Positions 7,274 through 16,638 of a stretch of 64,000 bases of DNA are shown piece by piece. The DNA comes from an uncultured Halieaceae bacterium (GTDB lineage: Bacteria; Pseudomonadota; Gammaproteobacteria; Pseudomonadales; Halieaceae), in contig CAJWEV010000005.1 of assembly GCA_913031575.1 (NCBI GenBank), positions 30,744-94,743 of the forward strand. The letters run 5' to 3'. Within the stretch, counting starts at the first letter, position 1, and each line of letters starts with the position of its first letter. The notes below the pieces were generated by a model. That model was not told the DNA's origin, ran no database searches, and saw nothing but the letters and a program-made list of their open reading frames with translations. Made by a program: the position numbers and the translations under genes.

Positions 7274-8050
7274 CTAAATCTTAGAGCTGCGTCTCCAAGG
7301 AATCATCACGTACAAGGCAATACCGGCGATGGCAGTGAACAGCGCCAGCACAGAAAATAGCTTTAGTAGCCAAGTGCCAATATCATCGCGATCGTCGTAA
7401 TCCATAATGTGGAGCATCCACAAGAAGTCCCATGCTCTCCAAGCCAAATTTCTCACAGCGACAATATCGCCCGAGCGAGGATCAACGTAGACCCGCAGGG
7501 ACGGATTTTCCTCGCTATAAGCGCGCCACAAAGGCAGCTGGCGGCCTCTGTATTCAGCCGCTTCCGCAGCAGTTGTTACCCACTCGGTAACATTGACTTT
7601 AATGTTCGTTTTACTCGAGACGACTGAAATCGCCTGCTTCGCCGTCAACAGAGTGGCGGGCTGACCATCAGGACTCAACCACTCTGTGAGACCTGACCCC
7701 GGGTCCGTTACACCAACAACCAGCTCGCCTGACAGTCGGGGTTTTATAAGTATTTGACTGGTAGAAGCGACGGGAAAATCAAATTCCGCGAGGTCAATCG
7801 GCTGAGTTTGAGGCGCCAAACGATGGGGCTCACCCCGCACTAGCGTTATATCAACAAAGGCGAAGTAAATGCCGCTTACGGTCCACAATAGGAGCTGGAT
7901 GGCAGTGATTACCGCCAAGCGGCGATGCCACACACGAAGGCGCCGTTGCCAGGAAAACGATACGGCGCGATAAGGCCATCTCGCTTCTTTTTCGGACGCC
8001 TCAGATATCTCGGACCCCTCAGATAGGTGGGGCACCTCAGACACCGCCAC
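7274..8050 (-). CDS. PepSY-associated membrane protein
   Basis: 258 residues. After a cytosolic Ser/Glu-rich leader come a transmembrane segment preceded by VWHRRLAVI (about 38-67), a periplasmic PepSY-like region (about 75-205) and a second membrane helix (about 228-252) ending IPWRR. His residues at the membrane edges (VWHRR and MLHIMDYDD) resemble those of PepSY-TM iron-reductase-like proteins, but heme binding is only a guess. The GTG start lies 3 bases after the stop of the HD-domain gene, so the two form an operon. The N terminus contains three imperfect 18-base repeats. Confidence 0.7.
   Translation of the reverse strand: MAVSEVPHLSEGSEISEASEKEARWPYRAVSFSWQRRLRVWHRRLAVITAIQLLLWTVSGIYFAFVDITLVRGEPHRLAPQTQPIDLAEFDFPVASTSQILIKPRLSGELVVGVTDPGSGLTEWLSPDGQPATLLTAKQAISVVSSKTNIKVNVTEWVTTAAEAAEYRGRQLPLWRAYSEENPSLRVYVDPRSGDIVAVRNLAWRAWDFLWMLHIMDYDDRDDIGTWLLKLFSVLALFTAIAGIALYVMIPWRRSSKI
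7994..8044 (-). repeat. Three imperfect 18-base repeats in the PepSY gene leader
   Basis: The coding strand repeats TCTGAGG-x-GTCC at an 18-base period and encodes SEVPHL-SEGSEI-SEASEK. This is a small in-frame tandem duplication in a probably disordered leader. Confidence 0.55.
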
Positions 8051-8053
8051 GAA

Positions 8054-8656
8054 TCAGTCTTGGAAGGTTGCCGAGCTCTCGCTCTTATAGAGTGACTTCT
8101 TGGGCTTCTCGAACACCCGCTGAATCATCGGATCAAAAAACGATAGCGGGTAAGTTTCAGCATCGGGATCAAAAGCTGGCGCATCATATTTCTCAATGAA
8201 CTCGAGTGTCTGATCGTAAAGCGGATGGTCTTTGAACTGCTCCCGCATATTCTTATCAAGACCCAAGTACTCGAAGAAGTAATACCCTTGGAAAATCGCG
8301 TGATGCTTCACCATCCAGTGGTTGGCCTCACTGACGTAAGGCTGAAGCAAGACCGCAGCGATGTCCGCGTGGTTGGCGGGCCCCAACGTATCACCTATGT
8401 CATGCAACAACGCACACACAACATATTCTTCGTCCTTTCCATCTTTGTGGGCCAAGGTAGCCGTCTGTAAGCAGTGGGTGAGTCGATCAACGGGGAACCC
8501 ACCGCAATCGCCCTCGAGCAATAACAAATGATCAATGATTCGCTGGTAAAGAGTTTTAGAAAACTCCTGAACCTCGGCACCAATAATAGTCCAATCCTCC
8601 AGCGTTCCATCTTTCATATGGTGGAATTTCGCGCGCTCCGGAACAGCTGTATTCAT
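8054..8656 (-). CDS. HD-domain metalloenzyme
   Basis: 200 residues. Metal-ligand candidates of the HD superfamily are visible: H61, the HD pair H85-D86 in ALLHDIGD, H96 in NHADIA and H118/H119 in VKHHAIFQGY, followed by KYDAPAFDPD. The pattern fits a phosphohydrolase. It also fits the diiron oxygenases of the PhnZ/TmpB/inositol-oxygenase branch, which carry a WDD- or D-x-x-x-K-like motif at a similar place, so the substrate is open. It is the first gene of a two-gene operon with the PepSY membrane protein. Confidence 0.75.
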   Translation of the reverse strand: MNTAVPERAKFHHMKDGTLEDWTIIGAEVQEFSKTLYQRIIDHLLLLEGDCGGFPVDRLTHCLQTATLAHKDGKDEEYVVCALLHDIGDTLGPANHADIAAVLLQPYVSEANHWMVKHHAIFQGYYFFEYLGLDKNMREQFKDHPLYDQTLEFIEKYDAPAFDPDAETYPLSFFDPMIQRVFEKPKKSLYKSESSATFQD

Positions 8657-8778
8657 TTTTGTCTCCTCGCTAACGCCAACAACGGTTAGCGTAAATTATC
8701 TTAACCTACTTCAACAGAATAACGTGGCCTGACCTGCTTGTTCTGCTGGACTTTGGGTGACTCCCAAACCTAATTTGC

Positions 8779-9534
8779 CTAGGCCGCCACCGATCGGCTA
8801 ATCATTTGATCGCCCTCGAGCCACTTTAATGCCTCGCGGTATTTAACAGGTGACTTGAAGCCCAACTCCGCGCGAACACTTTTCAGGGGCTCGTGCAGAC
8901 GATCTTCCCAGCGCGTGTATAGCATCCAATCGGCTGCCTCACCGATTTGTCGACCCTCGCCAATTAACTCTTTCAAGTTCAGTCCGGGCTGCTCTTTTTG
9001 GCCTTTTGTGCGACCCATGAAGATGATGAAATCGATGCCGCGAGAAGGTACCTGTGTGGTCATGAAAGACAGCAAACAGAGTTCACCTAAGGTATCTCGT
9101 CCGTAACCCGTCATCACATGCTGCAAGTCATGGATATCCCTCAAGCGATCACCCAACCAGCGCTGATCCTGTCCAATTTTTTCGAAGCGTGGTGCTTCGT
9201 GACTTGATGAAATCAGCCCGTCAGCAGACAGTCCCTCAGCATGAACAAAATCGTAATAGGCCCTTCCAATACTACCTTCAGGGAGCGCCGCGAGTGCCTC
9301 TCGATCATTTAACGCATTGACAATGTTAGGTTGCTCCTCGAGCAATGTCTGCCCTCGCTCATCATTCCTCATGTGCCTAAGCGCTTTACTCAAGGAGTCG
9401 CCCCGAAGTGCTTCGAGAACCTTGAATACTTGACCCGTATCATCTGGGTCGCGTAGCAACCGAGAAATCGCAAGTCCTGCTTGTATCGGCTTAATGCGAT
9501 TTTGCTCATACCAACGTCTTAACGAATTCAGCAT
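8779..9534 (-). CDS. Coq4-family ubiquinone biosynthesis protein
   Basis: About 251 residues with the diagnostic Coq4 metal motif H-D-x-x-H-x11-E, seen as RDIHDLQHVMTGYGRDTLGE (H135, D136, H139, E151 from this start). Coq4 proteins are needed for coenzyme Q synthesis. In eukaryotes Coq4 scaffolds the complex and oxidatively decarboxylates the ring. Some proteobacteria have Coq4-like proteins, but the function is not proven for this one. The start is uncertain: ATG at 9534 or in-frame GTG at 9546, neither with a good ribosome-binding site. It is monocistronic between the HD gene and the SLC13 transporter. Confidence 0.85.
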   Translation of the reverse strand: MLNSLRRWYEQNRIKPIQAGLAISRLLRDPDDTGQVFKVLEALRGDSLSKALRHMRNDERGQTLLEEQPNIVNALNDREALAALPEGSIGRAYYDFVHAEGLSADGLISSSHEAPRFEKIGQDQRWLGDRLRDIHDLQHVMTGYGRDTLGELCLLSFMTTQVPSRGIDFIIFMGRTKGQKEQPGLNLKELIGEGRQIGEAADWMLYTRWEDRLHEPLKSVRAELGFKSPVKYREALKWLEGDQMISRSVAA

Positions 9535-9611
9535 ATGTTTACCCACATCAAAAGGTCTACGTGTTCGATGCTAACAAACCCCACCGGGTTTTCACCAACC
9601 ATTGATTATTT

Positions 9612-11078
9612 TTAGCTTGAAAAAACAGTTGGGACCAAAATCACTGCGAGTAACGTCAGCGTGGTCATTGCAATGAGATTCATCAGGATTCCTGCTCTGA
9701 TCATCTGGGGAATTGTAAGAGCGCCGGATGAAAAAACGATGGCATTGGGTGGTGTCGCAACAGGTAGCATGAAAGCACAACTGGCAGCTAATGTTATGGG
9801 CACACATAAGACCAGTGGCTCGATTCCTGATTGTGCTGCAATAGCGGCGACAACGGGTAGGAAGGTAGCAGCTGTAGCTAAATTACTGGTCAATTCCGTG
9901 AGAAACACGACAAGACCCGCCGCTGCAGCCACGAGGACAAAGGTTCCTACTCCTGCAACCGGGAGTAATGACTCTCCCAACCATACAGACAAGCCTGAGC
10001 CAGATACCTGGGCCGCAAGAGCTAGACCTCCGCCAAACAGAATTAAAACTCCCCAGGGTAAACGTGTTACTTCATCCCATTGCATTAGGCGATCAGCCGA
10101 CCCGTTGCTAGAGGGTATTACAAACAGTAGGAGAGCCGCCGCCATAACGATTCCCGCGTCACTGAGACCCTCAAGGCCAGATACATCGCTCAGCCACTTC
10201 CTCGCCATCCAAAGCAACACAACGGTAAGAAAAAGTAGCCCCACTCGATGCTCAGGGGTTTTCATTTCGCCCACCTCCTCCCGCATGCTGTTAATAACGC
10301 TTGCTACCTCGGGGCTAGCAGGCAGATTGACTCTAAAAGCAACGCGCGTCAGAACAATCCAACCAAGGGGCAGGAGTACCAGCGCCAAGGGTAATCCGAT
10401 GAGCATCCAGTCAAAAAAAGCGATCTGGATACCGTAGGTCTCTTCAATAAATCCAGCGAGCAGGACATTTGGGGGAGTTCCAATAATTGTAGACATCCCG
10501 CCGATGGTGGTCGCATACGCGAGCGCCAATAACAGGGCCACCTGAAATGTCTTTTTTTCGTCGATACTGACACCTATCGACTTTTCAATAACCATCGCGG
10601 CAACAGAGGTCGCAATTGGAAGAAGCATCATTGCTGTCGAGGTATTGGTCATCCACATAGATAACAGAGCCCCCGCCACCATGAAGCCTAGAATGAGCTT
10701 TCGCCCATCGGTTCCAGTCCTCACTAAGACACTGAGTGCGATACGTCTATGCAAGCCCCACCTCTCCACAGAAAGCGCTAGTAAAAAAGCGCCTAGAAAA
10801 AGAAATATGGTGGGATGAGCATAGCTCTGAGCGACCGCCTTGACCGGCATCACTTGTAATAGCGGAAAACTCACTAACGGAATAAACGCTGTTGCTGCCA
10901 CGGGGATTGCTTCAGTTGACCACCACGTTGCCATCCAAAGTCCCACCCCAGCCACTATCCATGCGTTGCGTGGCATCGTGTCTTGCCATCCCGCGGTTAT
11001 AAACATTGAAAGAGCTACTATGGGCCCGATCCACAAGCCTGCTTGCTTTAGACGGGAATGACCTGCACTAGATTGCAT
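9612..11078 (-). CDS. SLC13 (DASS) family sodium/dicarboxylate symporter
   Basis: 488 residues with about 11-12 hydrophobic segments. The two Ser-Asn-Thr-type substrate/sodium signatures of the DASS family are visible as SMWMTNTSTAMMLLP (about 141-155) and LTSNLATAATFLP (about 407-419). These proteins import succinate, malate, fumarate, citrate or sulfate with Na+. Conserved prolines after each signature and the overall length favour a SdcS/VcINDY-like dicarboxylate carrier. Sulfate cannot be ruled out. Confidence 0.88.
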   Translation of the reverse strand: MQSSAGHSRLKQAGLWIGPIVALSMFITAGWQDTMPRNAWIVAGVGLWMATWWSTEAIPVAATAFIPLVSFPLLQVMPVKAVAQSYAHPTIFLFLGAFLLALSVERWGLHRRIALSVLVRTGTDGRKLILGFMVAGALLSMWMTNTSTAMMLLPIATSVAAMVIEKSIGVSIDEKKTFQVALLLALAYATTIGGMSTIIGTPPNVLLAGFIEETYGIQIAFFDWMLIGLPLALVLLPLGWIVLTRVAFRVNLPASPEVASVINSMREEVGEMKTPEHRVGLLFLTVVLLWMARKWLSDVSGLEGLSDAGIVMAAALLLFVIPSSNGSADRLMQWDEVTRLPWGVLILFGGGLALAAQVSGSGLSVWLGESLLPVAGVGTFVLVAAAAGLVVFLTELTSNLATAATFLPVVAAIAAQSGIEPLVLCVPITLAASCAFMLPVATPPNAIVFSSGALTIPQMIRAGILMNLIAMTTLTLLAVILVPTVFSS

Positions 11079-11156
11079 GAATAGGCCCCGTACCTATGTG
11101 TCTTCCACGATATTTGTTGAGCATTAAAAACAACATAAACCTTAAGCTCGAATGAA

Positions 11157-13145
11157 TTATTCGTCTCTCAAAGATCTAACTGCCTCCGGGTTACTCCAAA
11201 ACCCACCCAAGAGGTCCGCACGAGAAATCACGTACAACGCTTCCGAATCCAATACGACACGTGTATCACCGTCCACTGACCCGGGCGTCAAGGTGACTTC
11301 GCCAACTGCTGCGATAACCGCTTCGGCAGGGGATGCTTTATCCCTAATTTCAAAAAGTGCGACGCGATCTACATGGATGCAACACAACCCATCCTCAATC
11401 CCACCTGCGGCGTAGGGCACAGTTAAGCGATCGACTGCATCACCCGCTAGGTAAGTAAACGCATAGCGATTGTATTGTGCGGGACTGTATCCCCAGTCCA
11501 GATCTGTACCGAGCTCGATAAACCCTTGAGAAATTGGCCTTGAGACATCACTAATGTTGTAAAGCTCTAGCTTAGGAACGCGGCGCTCACTCAACCCCAA
11601 ACCAAGGAGCAAGTCATCTGAGACCTCGTGCAACAGATCAGAAAAACCAGGCACCTCGAGCTCACCTACGATCGCAGGCGCGCTGGGGATCGATAGATCG
11701 ATAACGTAGAGCGGATCGATGCGCTCAAAGGTCACCATATAGGCGCGATCACCCATGAAACGGACCCCGTAAAGGTCTTCGTTGGGCTTCCCAATGCGCG
11801 CCTCGGGGTCATCACCCAACACACCTAAAACCTCGAGCTCGGGTGCATTAGCCTCCGGTCTCACAACATACAGCCGATGTCTGAATGAATCCTCTGGATC
11901 GCCCGTCCACTGAGTCGTAACCAGTCTCAGGGCGCCTGACGATTCGCTGATACGAAAATCGGCATTACCACCACTGTAAAGGTCGCCCTCCACCTTCTCT
12001 GAACCGATGTAGTCAAACGAGTCGCGGTCGAGCAAATGCACCATCGTGCCGCCTTCTTCCAAATCCCAACGAACATGAGTAAAAGCAATATAGGTCTCAC
12101 CCATATAAATCCCTGTAACGGGCTCCGAGGTACAGGCCGAACGAAGAAGCTCACCAGAGCTTTCAGAAACCGTAAGCATCGTCGTGATGGTTGAGTCGCC
12201 GGGCGCAGGCAGTGCCAGAGGATGCTCTGGATCGAGTCGATAACAACCATCTAACGTCAACGGGGATGCCAACTCACCATCAATTCTGATCTCCGGTAAT
12301 ATATCTTCGTCTGAGGCCTCTGCGAGAATCGCCTCATTATTCGCAACTTCCTCGTCGGTTTGGGGGTAGGCTATAAGACCCTCAATGTTGGGCGCATGAC
12401 GCGAGATAATATGAATTTCATCGCCCGTACGACGTGAGGTTACAAGTGCGCCTTCTATGCTTAGTTCACTGGTCAGAGTAGGGTTCTCAGGATCGGTCAC
12501 ATCGAAGCTCTTCAAGCTGACCTGCTCATCGAGCCAGCCGTCGGGTGTCATGAATCGATCCCCGTAGACACCCCACCATGCCGTGGAGAGCAGCACCTGA
12601 AGTCCTGTTTCTGACAAGTACATCCCCTCTGCATTGACACCCTCATCAAGGTCGATTACCGACTGGAGTGATGCAGTGCCTGAAGTTGGGTCGGTCAGGA
12701 ACAACTCGATCTGCGGCAGTGGCGACTCACCGGGTATCGGCGGCAGTGAATCGGTGTCGGCCAGCGGCTCTGCGATAAAACAGCAGCCACTTCGAGTCGG
12801 GGCAATCGCTAGTGTGGAACCGTTATATTTTACAATGTCGTACTCATCGAGGTTCGCTTCCAACGTGTAGGTACTAGAAAACCCGCCAGAAGAGGCATCG
12901 GCTACCGGCGCCGCTTCCAGCACAGCACCCCCGGTTGCTGAGCGGATTGCGCCTATTTGCGTCAGCTTGGCTGCATAGCTGACTAGGCCCTCTCCGTCAT
13001 TGTCGCTGCGGATCCAGAGGCCGGTCTGGTCGGGCTCAGGGGGCTCAACCACAAGGAGCGGCTCAGAGGAGCTACTACCCCCTCCACCGCAGCTGCCCAA
13101 AAGCACGAACGCAATGTTTGAGAAAAAGAAACTTCGAATCGACAC
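11157..13145 (-). CDS. Secreted lipoprotein with a C-terminal beta-propeller domain
   Basis: About 662 residues. A short signal peptide ends in the lipobox VLLGSC and is followed by a Gly/Ser linker, so it is an exported lipoprotein. The rest shows WD/YVTN-like repeating blades (VYVIDLSIPSAP, LELYNISDVSRP, LKSFDVTDPENP) typical of the beta-propeller family PF09826. The function of this family is unknown; protein or metal binding is possible. The GTG at 13145 is preferred as start because it gives a normal signal peptide (VSIRSFFFSNIAFVLL); a TTG at 13166 is in frame. An 8-G run lies just upstream of the GTG. Confidence 0.82.
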   Translation of the reverse strand: MSIRSFFFSNIAFVLLGSCGGGGSSSSEPLLVVEPPEPDQTGLWIRSDNDGEGLVSYAAKLTQIGAIRSATGGAVLEAAPVADASSGGFSSTYTLEANLDEYDIVKYNGSTLAIAPTRSGCCFIAEPLADTDSLPPIPGESPLPQIELFLTDPTSGTASLQSVIDLDEGVNAEGMYLSETGLQVLLSTAWWGVYGDRFMTPDGWLDEQVSLKSFDVTDPENPTLTSELSIEGALVTSRRTGDEIHIISRHAPNIEGLIAYPQTDEEVANNEAILAEASDEDILPEIRIDGELASPLTLDGCYRLDPEHPLALPAPGDSTITTMLTVSESSGELLRSACTSEPVTGIYMGETYIAFTHVRWDLEEGGTMVHLLDRDSFDYIGSEKVEGDLYSGGNADFRISESSGALRLVTTQWTGDPEDSFRHRLYVVRPEANAPELEVLGVLGDDPEARIGKPNEDLYGVRFMGDRAYMVTFERIDPLYVIDLSIPSAPAIVGELEVPGFSDLLHEVSDDLLLGLGLSERRVPKLELYNISDVSRPISQGFIELGTDLDWGYSPAQYNRYAFTYLAGDAVDRLTVPYAAGGIEDGLCCIHVDRVALFEIRDKASPAEAVIAAVGEVTLTPGSVDGDTRVVLDSEALYVISRADLLGGFWSNPEAVRSLRDE

Positions 13146-13259
13146 CCTACACCCCCCCCGATTCAAATCTGTGATAATGAAAACTCAGGATACGACTCGC
13201 GAGCCTTTATCACTATAAAGCGCTCATGTCGTTGCCCGGAAGTAAACGAGATTAACTTG

Positions 13260-14633
13260 TTATTGAGGCAATACAAATATTGCTGCGAATAGGAATCCGG
13301 CTGCAGCAATCCCTGCCGCAATGAGTGCGTAGGGCAGCTGTGTCACCGCATGCTGATAGGTATTACACCCAGCGCCCTGGGCAGACAGCACAGTGGAGTC
13401 CGAATAAAAGCAAGCATGACTTCCAAAACCACTGGCCGATAATAGTGCGCCGATTACGAGCGGGATGCTGACATCGTAGGCCTGTGCGAGGGGGAAGGCG
13501 ACAGGCATGGCGATCGCTATGACACCCCAGTTTGATCCGGTGGCGAAAGACACGGCTGACATGGTGACAAACACAATGACAGGCAGCATAGTTGCATTCA
13601 TGTAAGGCTTCACTGCCTGTATGACATATTCAGTTAGCCCAATCCGCTCGTTCGCTTCTACAAAGACAAACAGAGCCAGCAGCATAGCAAGTACGGGCAC
13701 CATAATTTTGATGCCGTTAGTGCATGTATCGAACAACTCAGACAGGGGCATAAGTCGTAGCGAAGCAAAATAGACAACGGTCACCAGAATTCCGGCGATG
13801 ACCCCTCGAAGTAAATCGACACTGGGAAAAATCGTAAAAAATAAAAGCGCAAAGATAGGCAGGAAAAACGTAGACGCCCCACCATTACCAAACTCCAGTT
13901 CAACTGAGTCAGAATCAGTGGCACCCAAGTCACCCGATGCCTCAGCCAACTCCTCTGCTTTACGCATTGGACCGATACGAGGAATGAATCCCGATGCGAC
14001 CCACGGTACGAGGATGACCGCCACAATGGGGTAGAACATATAGGGGATCGACTCGACAAATAACGACAAGCCCAGCCCATCGGCGGCGACCGCATTTTTC
14101 TCCAGAAGACCTGAGAAATAAGCGCCCCAGCTTGAAATGGGCACGAGGAGACATAACGGAGCTGCGGTGGAATCGATCACATAGGCCAACATCGCCCGTG
14201 ACGTTTTAAACCGATCAGTCACAGCCTTCATGGTCGCTCCCACCGTCAGCGAGTTTAAGTAGTCATCTAGGAAAATAAAGAGCCCTAGCACCCATGTTGC
14301 AAACAAACTCTGGCCTTTTGAGCTGAGCCGCTTTAACAAAAGGTTGCCGAATGCCATCGAGCCCCCACTCCGGACCAGCAACGCTATGAACACACCATAA
14401 AGCGCGCAAACCAGAATAATCCAGGCTACGTCTTCGTCACGCAGTACCTCAAGTGACACCTTCGCTAACGTGTCTGCAAATCCGATACCGTCCATCAGTA
14501 GGAACGCGAAAATCGCCCCCGCGATAACCGATTCAAGAGTGCGCTGAGTGACTACCGCCAGCACTAGAACCAAGGCCGTAGGCAGCAGACTGACAATTCC
14601 GTATTCCATAGCCCCCATAGCCTCTTCGAACAA
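13260..14633 (-). CDS. NhaC-family Na+/H+ antiporter-like transporter
   Basis: 457 residues with about 11 membrane segments. Features of the NhaC/ion-transporter superfamily include FIFLDDYLNSLTVGATM (about 116-132), DSTAAPLCLLVPISSW and a C-terminal ATGSNWGVIAIAMP segment. The role is Na+/H+ (or amino-acid/H+) exchange in the inner membrane, consistent with a marine habitat. A central hydrophilic insert (about 225-255) is rich in Glu and Asp. It is transcribed away from gpsA and shares the intergenic region with it. Confidence 0.85.
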   Translation of the reverse strand: MFEEAMGAMEYGIVSLLPTALVLVLAVVTQRTLESVIAGAIFAFLLMDGIGFADTLAKVSLEVLRDEDVAWIILVCALYGVFIALLVRSGGSMAFGNLLLKRLSSKGQSLFATWVLGLFIFLDDYLNSLTVGATMKAVTDRFKTSRAMLAYVIDSTAAPLCLLVPISSWGAYFSGLLEKNAVAADGLGLSLFVESIPYMFYPIVAVILVPWVASGFIPRIGPMRKAEELAEASGDLGATDSDSVELEFGNGGASTFFLPIFALLFFTIFPSVDLLRGVIAGILVTVVYFASLRLMPLSELFDTCTNGIKIMVPVLAMLLALFVFVEANERIGLTEYVIQAVKPYMNATMLPVIVFVTMSAVSFATGSNWGVIAIAMPVAFPLAQAYDVSIPLVIGALLSASGFGSHACFYSDSTVLSAQGAGCNTYQHAVTQLPYALIAAGIAAAGFLFAAIFVLPQ

Positions 14634-14747
14634 CTTCGCTTCGGTTCAGTCTACAGGGCAACACCGTAAATATTCACCTCAACTTGAAGTTTTGATCTCG
14701 AACCGCCATCCTCGCGCGTCTTTTTATACTCGCGGGGGCAAATCGCT

Positions 14748-15764
14748 CTGAATTCAACAAAAAACAGTGATACACGCCTCGCCGTAATCGGCGGAGGCTC
14801 ATGGGGCACGACACTGGCATCGTTGGTCTGTCGCAATGCTCACGTCAGGCTGTGGGCGCGCGACCAAGACGTAGTGAATGAGATTAATGATTCGAACATC
14901 CATACTCGATATCTCGATGGTCTAAATCTCAATCCCCTGTTGAGGGCAACGACTAGCCTCGCAACTGCCATGACCGAGGCGCATGCTGTTTTTATGGCTA
15001 TTCCCTCGCACAACTTTCGCAGCGTTTTTGAGCAGGCAGCGCCATTGATTCCTCGCGGCGCTCCCATAATTAGCATGACTAAGGGTCTCGAAGCCACAAC
15101 ACAAAAGCGGATGACCGAAGTGATTAAAGAGTACTGCCCTGATCATCCGGTGGGTGTTCTTACTGGGCCGAATCTGGCGAGGGAAATCCTCGAAGGGAAA
15201 GCGGCAGCGAGCGTACTTGCACTTGACGACGCATCGGCCGATTGGTTGCAGCCCGCACTCAATGTCGGCTTATTTCGGGTCTACCGAAACGACGATGTGG
15301 TGGGATGCGAGCTCGGTGGTGTATTGAAGAATATCATTGCCCTGGCGGTCGGACTGGGAGACGGTCTGGGTGCCGGTGACAACACGCGAGCCGCTCTTAT
15401 CACGCGAGGTCTCGCAGAGGTCACGCGATTAGGCACCGCATTGGGCGGACGCGCAGAGACCTTCGCGGGACTCGCCGGAATGGGCGATATGATCGCGACC
15501 TGCACCAGCCCTCAAAGCCGTAATCGCCACGTAGGAATCCGGCTTGCGGAAGGCAAAACAGTACAAGAGATCACCGACGCCATGAATATGGTGGCAGAGG
15601 GGGTAAAAAGTGCACCGACAGTGGTCTCGCTGGCGAACCGCCACGACATCGAGGTACCTATCTGCAGTGAGATTCATCGCATTTTGGAAGGCAAGGCCGA
15701 TGCAACTCGAGTCTACCGAGGTCTTATTAGAGTTGTTGCGGGTACGGAATCAGAGCCGGGTTGA
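14748..15764 (+). CDS. gpsA: Glycerol-3-phosphate dehydrogenase [NAD(P)+], apparent CTG start
   Basis: Makes sn-glycerol 3-phosphate from dihydroxyacetone phosphate for phospholipid synthesis. The Rossmann motif VIGGGSWGTTLA, the catalytic region around GVLKNIIALAVGL and the GLAGMGDMIATCTS segment are all present. The frame has no ATG, GTG or TTG between the upstream stop (14685) and TTG 14823. Starting at 14823 would delete the Rossmann glycine loop. CTG at 14748, 9 bases after GGGGG, gives 338 residues, the normal length for the family. A sequencing error upstream is the main alternative. The M48 protease gene follows. Confidence 0.85.
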   Translation: MNSTKNSDTRLAVIGGGSWGTTLASLVCRNAHVRLWARDQDVVNEINDSNIHTRYLDGLNLNPLLRATTSLATAMTEAHAVFMAIPSHNFRSVFEQAAPLIPRGAPIISMTKGLEATTQKRMTEVIKEYCPDHPVGVLTGPNLAREILEGKAAASVLALDDASADWLQPALNVGLFRVYRNDDVVGCELGGVLKNIIALAVGLGDGLGAGDNTRAALITRGLAEVTRLGTALGGRAETFAGLAGMGDMIATCTSPQSRNRHVGIRLAEGKTVQEITDAMNMVAEGVKSAPTVVSLANRHDIEVPICSEIHRILEGKADATRVYRGLIRVVAGTESEPG

Positions 15765-15819
15765 CGTGTCACTAAGGACGGCGTGTATTAATCAGTCGAT
15801 AATTCTTGAGGCGCGGACA

Positions 15820-16638
15820 ATGCAGCAGAGCCATTTGTTTTTGTCTATGTTGCTGCTGTTAACAGTGATGGGCTGCAGTACAAGCCCCACTGGCAGAAGC
15901 CAATTTCTGATTGTTTCTCCAGAGTCAGCCATACAGCAATCGCGCGGCGCCTATGTGCAAGCAGTCGAGGCACTCCGTGACGAGCATGAGATATCCCAGG
16001 ACAGGCTACTGGAATCTCGGGTTCGTCGTGTTACCGGCAGAGTGGTAACTGCAGCCGCTGAGAACTTCCCAAAGTCCGCTAATTGGAACTGGAGTGTCGT
16101 GATTGTTGACGATGCAGACACTGTTAATGCCTGGTGTATGGCCGGCGGCAAAATGGCGGTCTATACCGGACTTTTTGAACAGCTAGAGCTTACCGATGCT
16201 GAGTTCGCTCAAATCATGGGGCACGAGATTTCTCATGCCCTCGCAGACCATACGGCAGAAAGGATGTCGCGAGCGCTGGCAATCCAACTCGGTTTGGTGG
16301 CTGTAAATGCGGCCACCGACGGCAGCCGCAGCGCGGGACAAAATGCGGAAGTCTTGGCGCAAGTAGCTCTTGAGCTACCCAATAGTCGAGTCGCAGAGCG
16401 TGAGGCCGACAAGCTCGGGATGCGACTGGCGACACTTGCCGGATACGACCCTGAGGCTGCCGTTACGCTATGGCAGAAAATGGAGAGTCTAGGCGACAAT
16501 AGACCACCTGAATTTCTCAGCACACACCCAGCACCCAATCACAGACAAGCGCGGCTTCATCAAATGATCCCAGCGATGCGTGACTTAAATCCCACGGGCA
16601 GCAAACTGCCCGCTACCGCAATCATAATTATCGACTAG
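15820..16638 (+). CDS. M48-family metalloprotease lipoprotein
   Basis: 272 residues. The ATG at 15820 gives a lipoprotein signal with the lipobox TVMGC (Cys at 19). The zinc site HEISH lies at about 135-139 and the EREADKLG segment bearing the third ligand at about 193-200, as in the Oma1/LoiP-type M48 proteases. It is probably anchored in the periplasmic face of a membrane and degrades misfolded envelope proteins. Its end overlaps the convergent BCCT transporter by 4 bases. Confidence 0.88.
   Translation: MQQSHLFLSMLLLLTVMGCSTSPTGRSQFLIVSPESAIQQSRGAYVQAVEALRDEHEISQDRLLESRVRRVTGRVVTAAAENFPKSANWNWSVVIVDDADTVNAWCMAGGKMAVYTGLFEQLELTDAEFAQIMGHEISHALADHTAERMSRALAIQLGLVAVNAATDGSRSAGQNAEVLAQVALELPNSRVAEREADKLGMRLATLAGYDPEAAVTLWQKMESLGDNRPPEFLSTHPAPNHRQARLHQMIPAMRDLNPTGSKLPATAIIIID

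Noticed and set aside
9661-10437. A 258-codon plus-strand open frame opposite the SLC13 transporter
   Set aside because: Composition is rich in Thr, Arg and Pro, as expected from the reverse of membrane-helix codons. The opposite strand has clear transporter signatures.
14823-15764. gpsA starting at TTG 14823
   Set aside because: It would remove the conserved GGGSWG nucleotide-binding loop, which is present in the same open frame just upstream.
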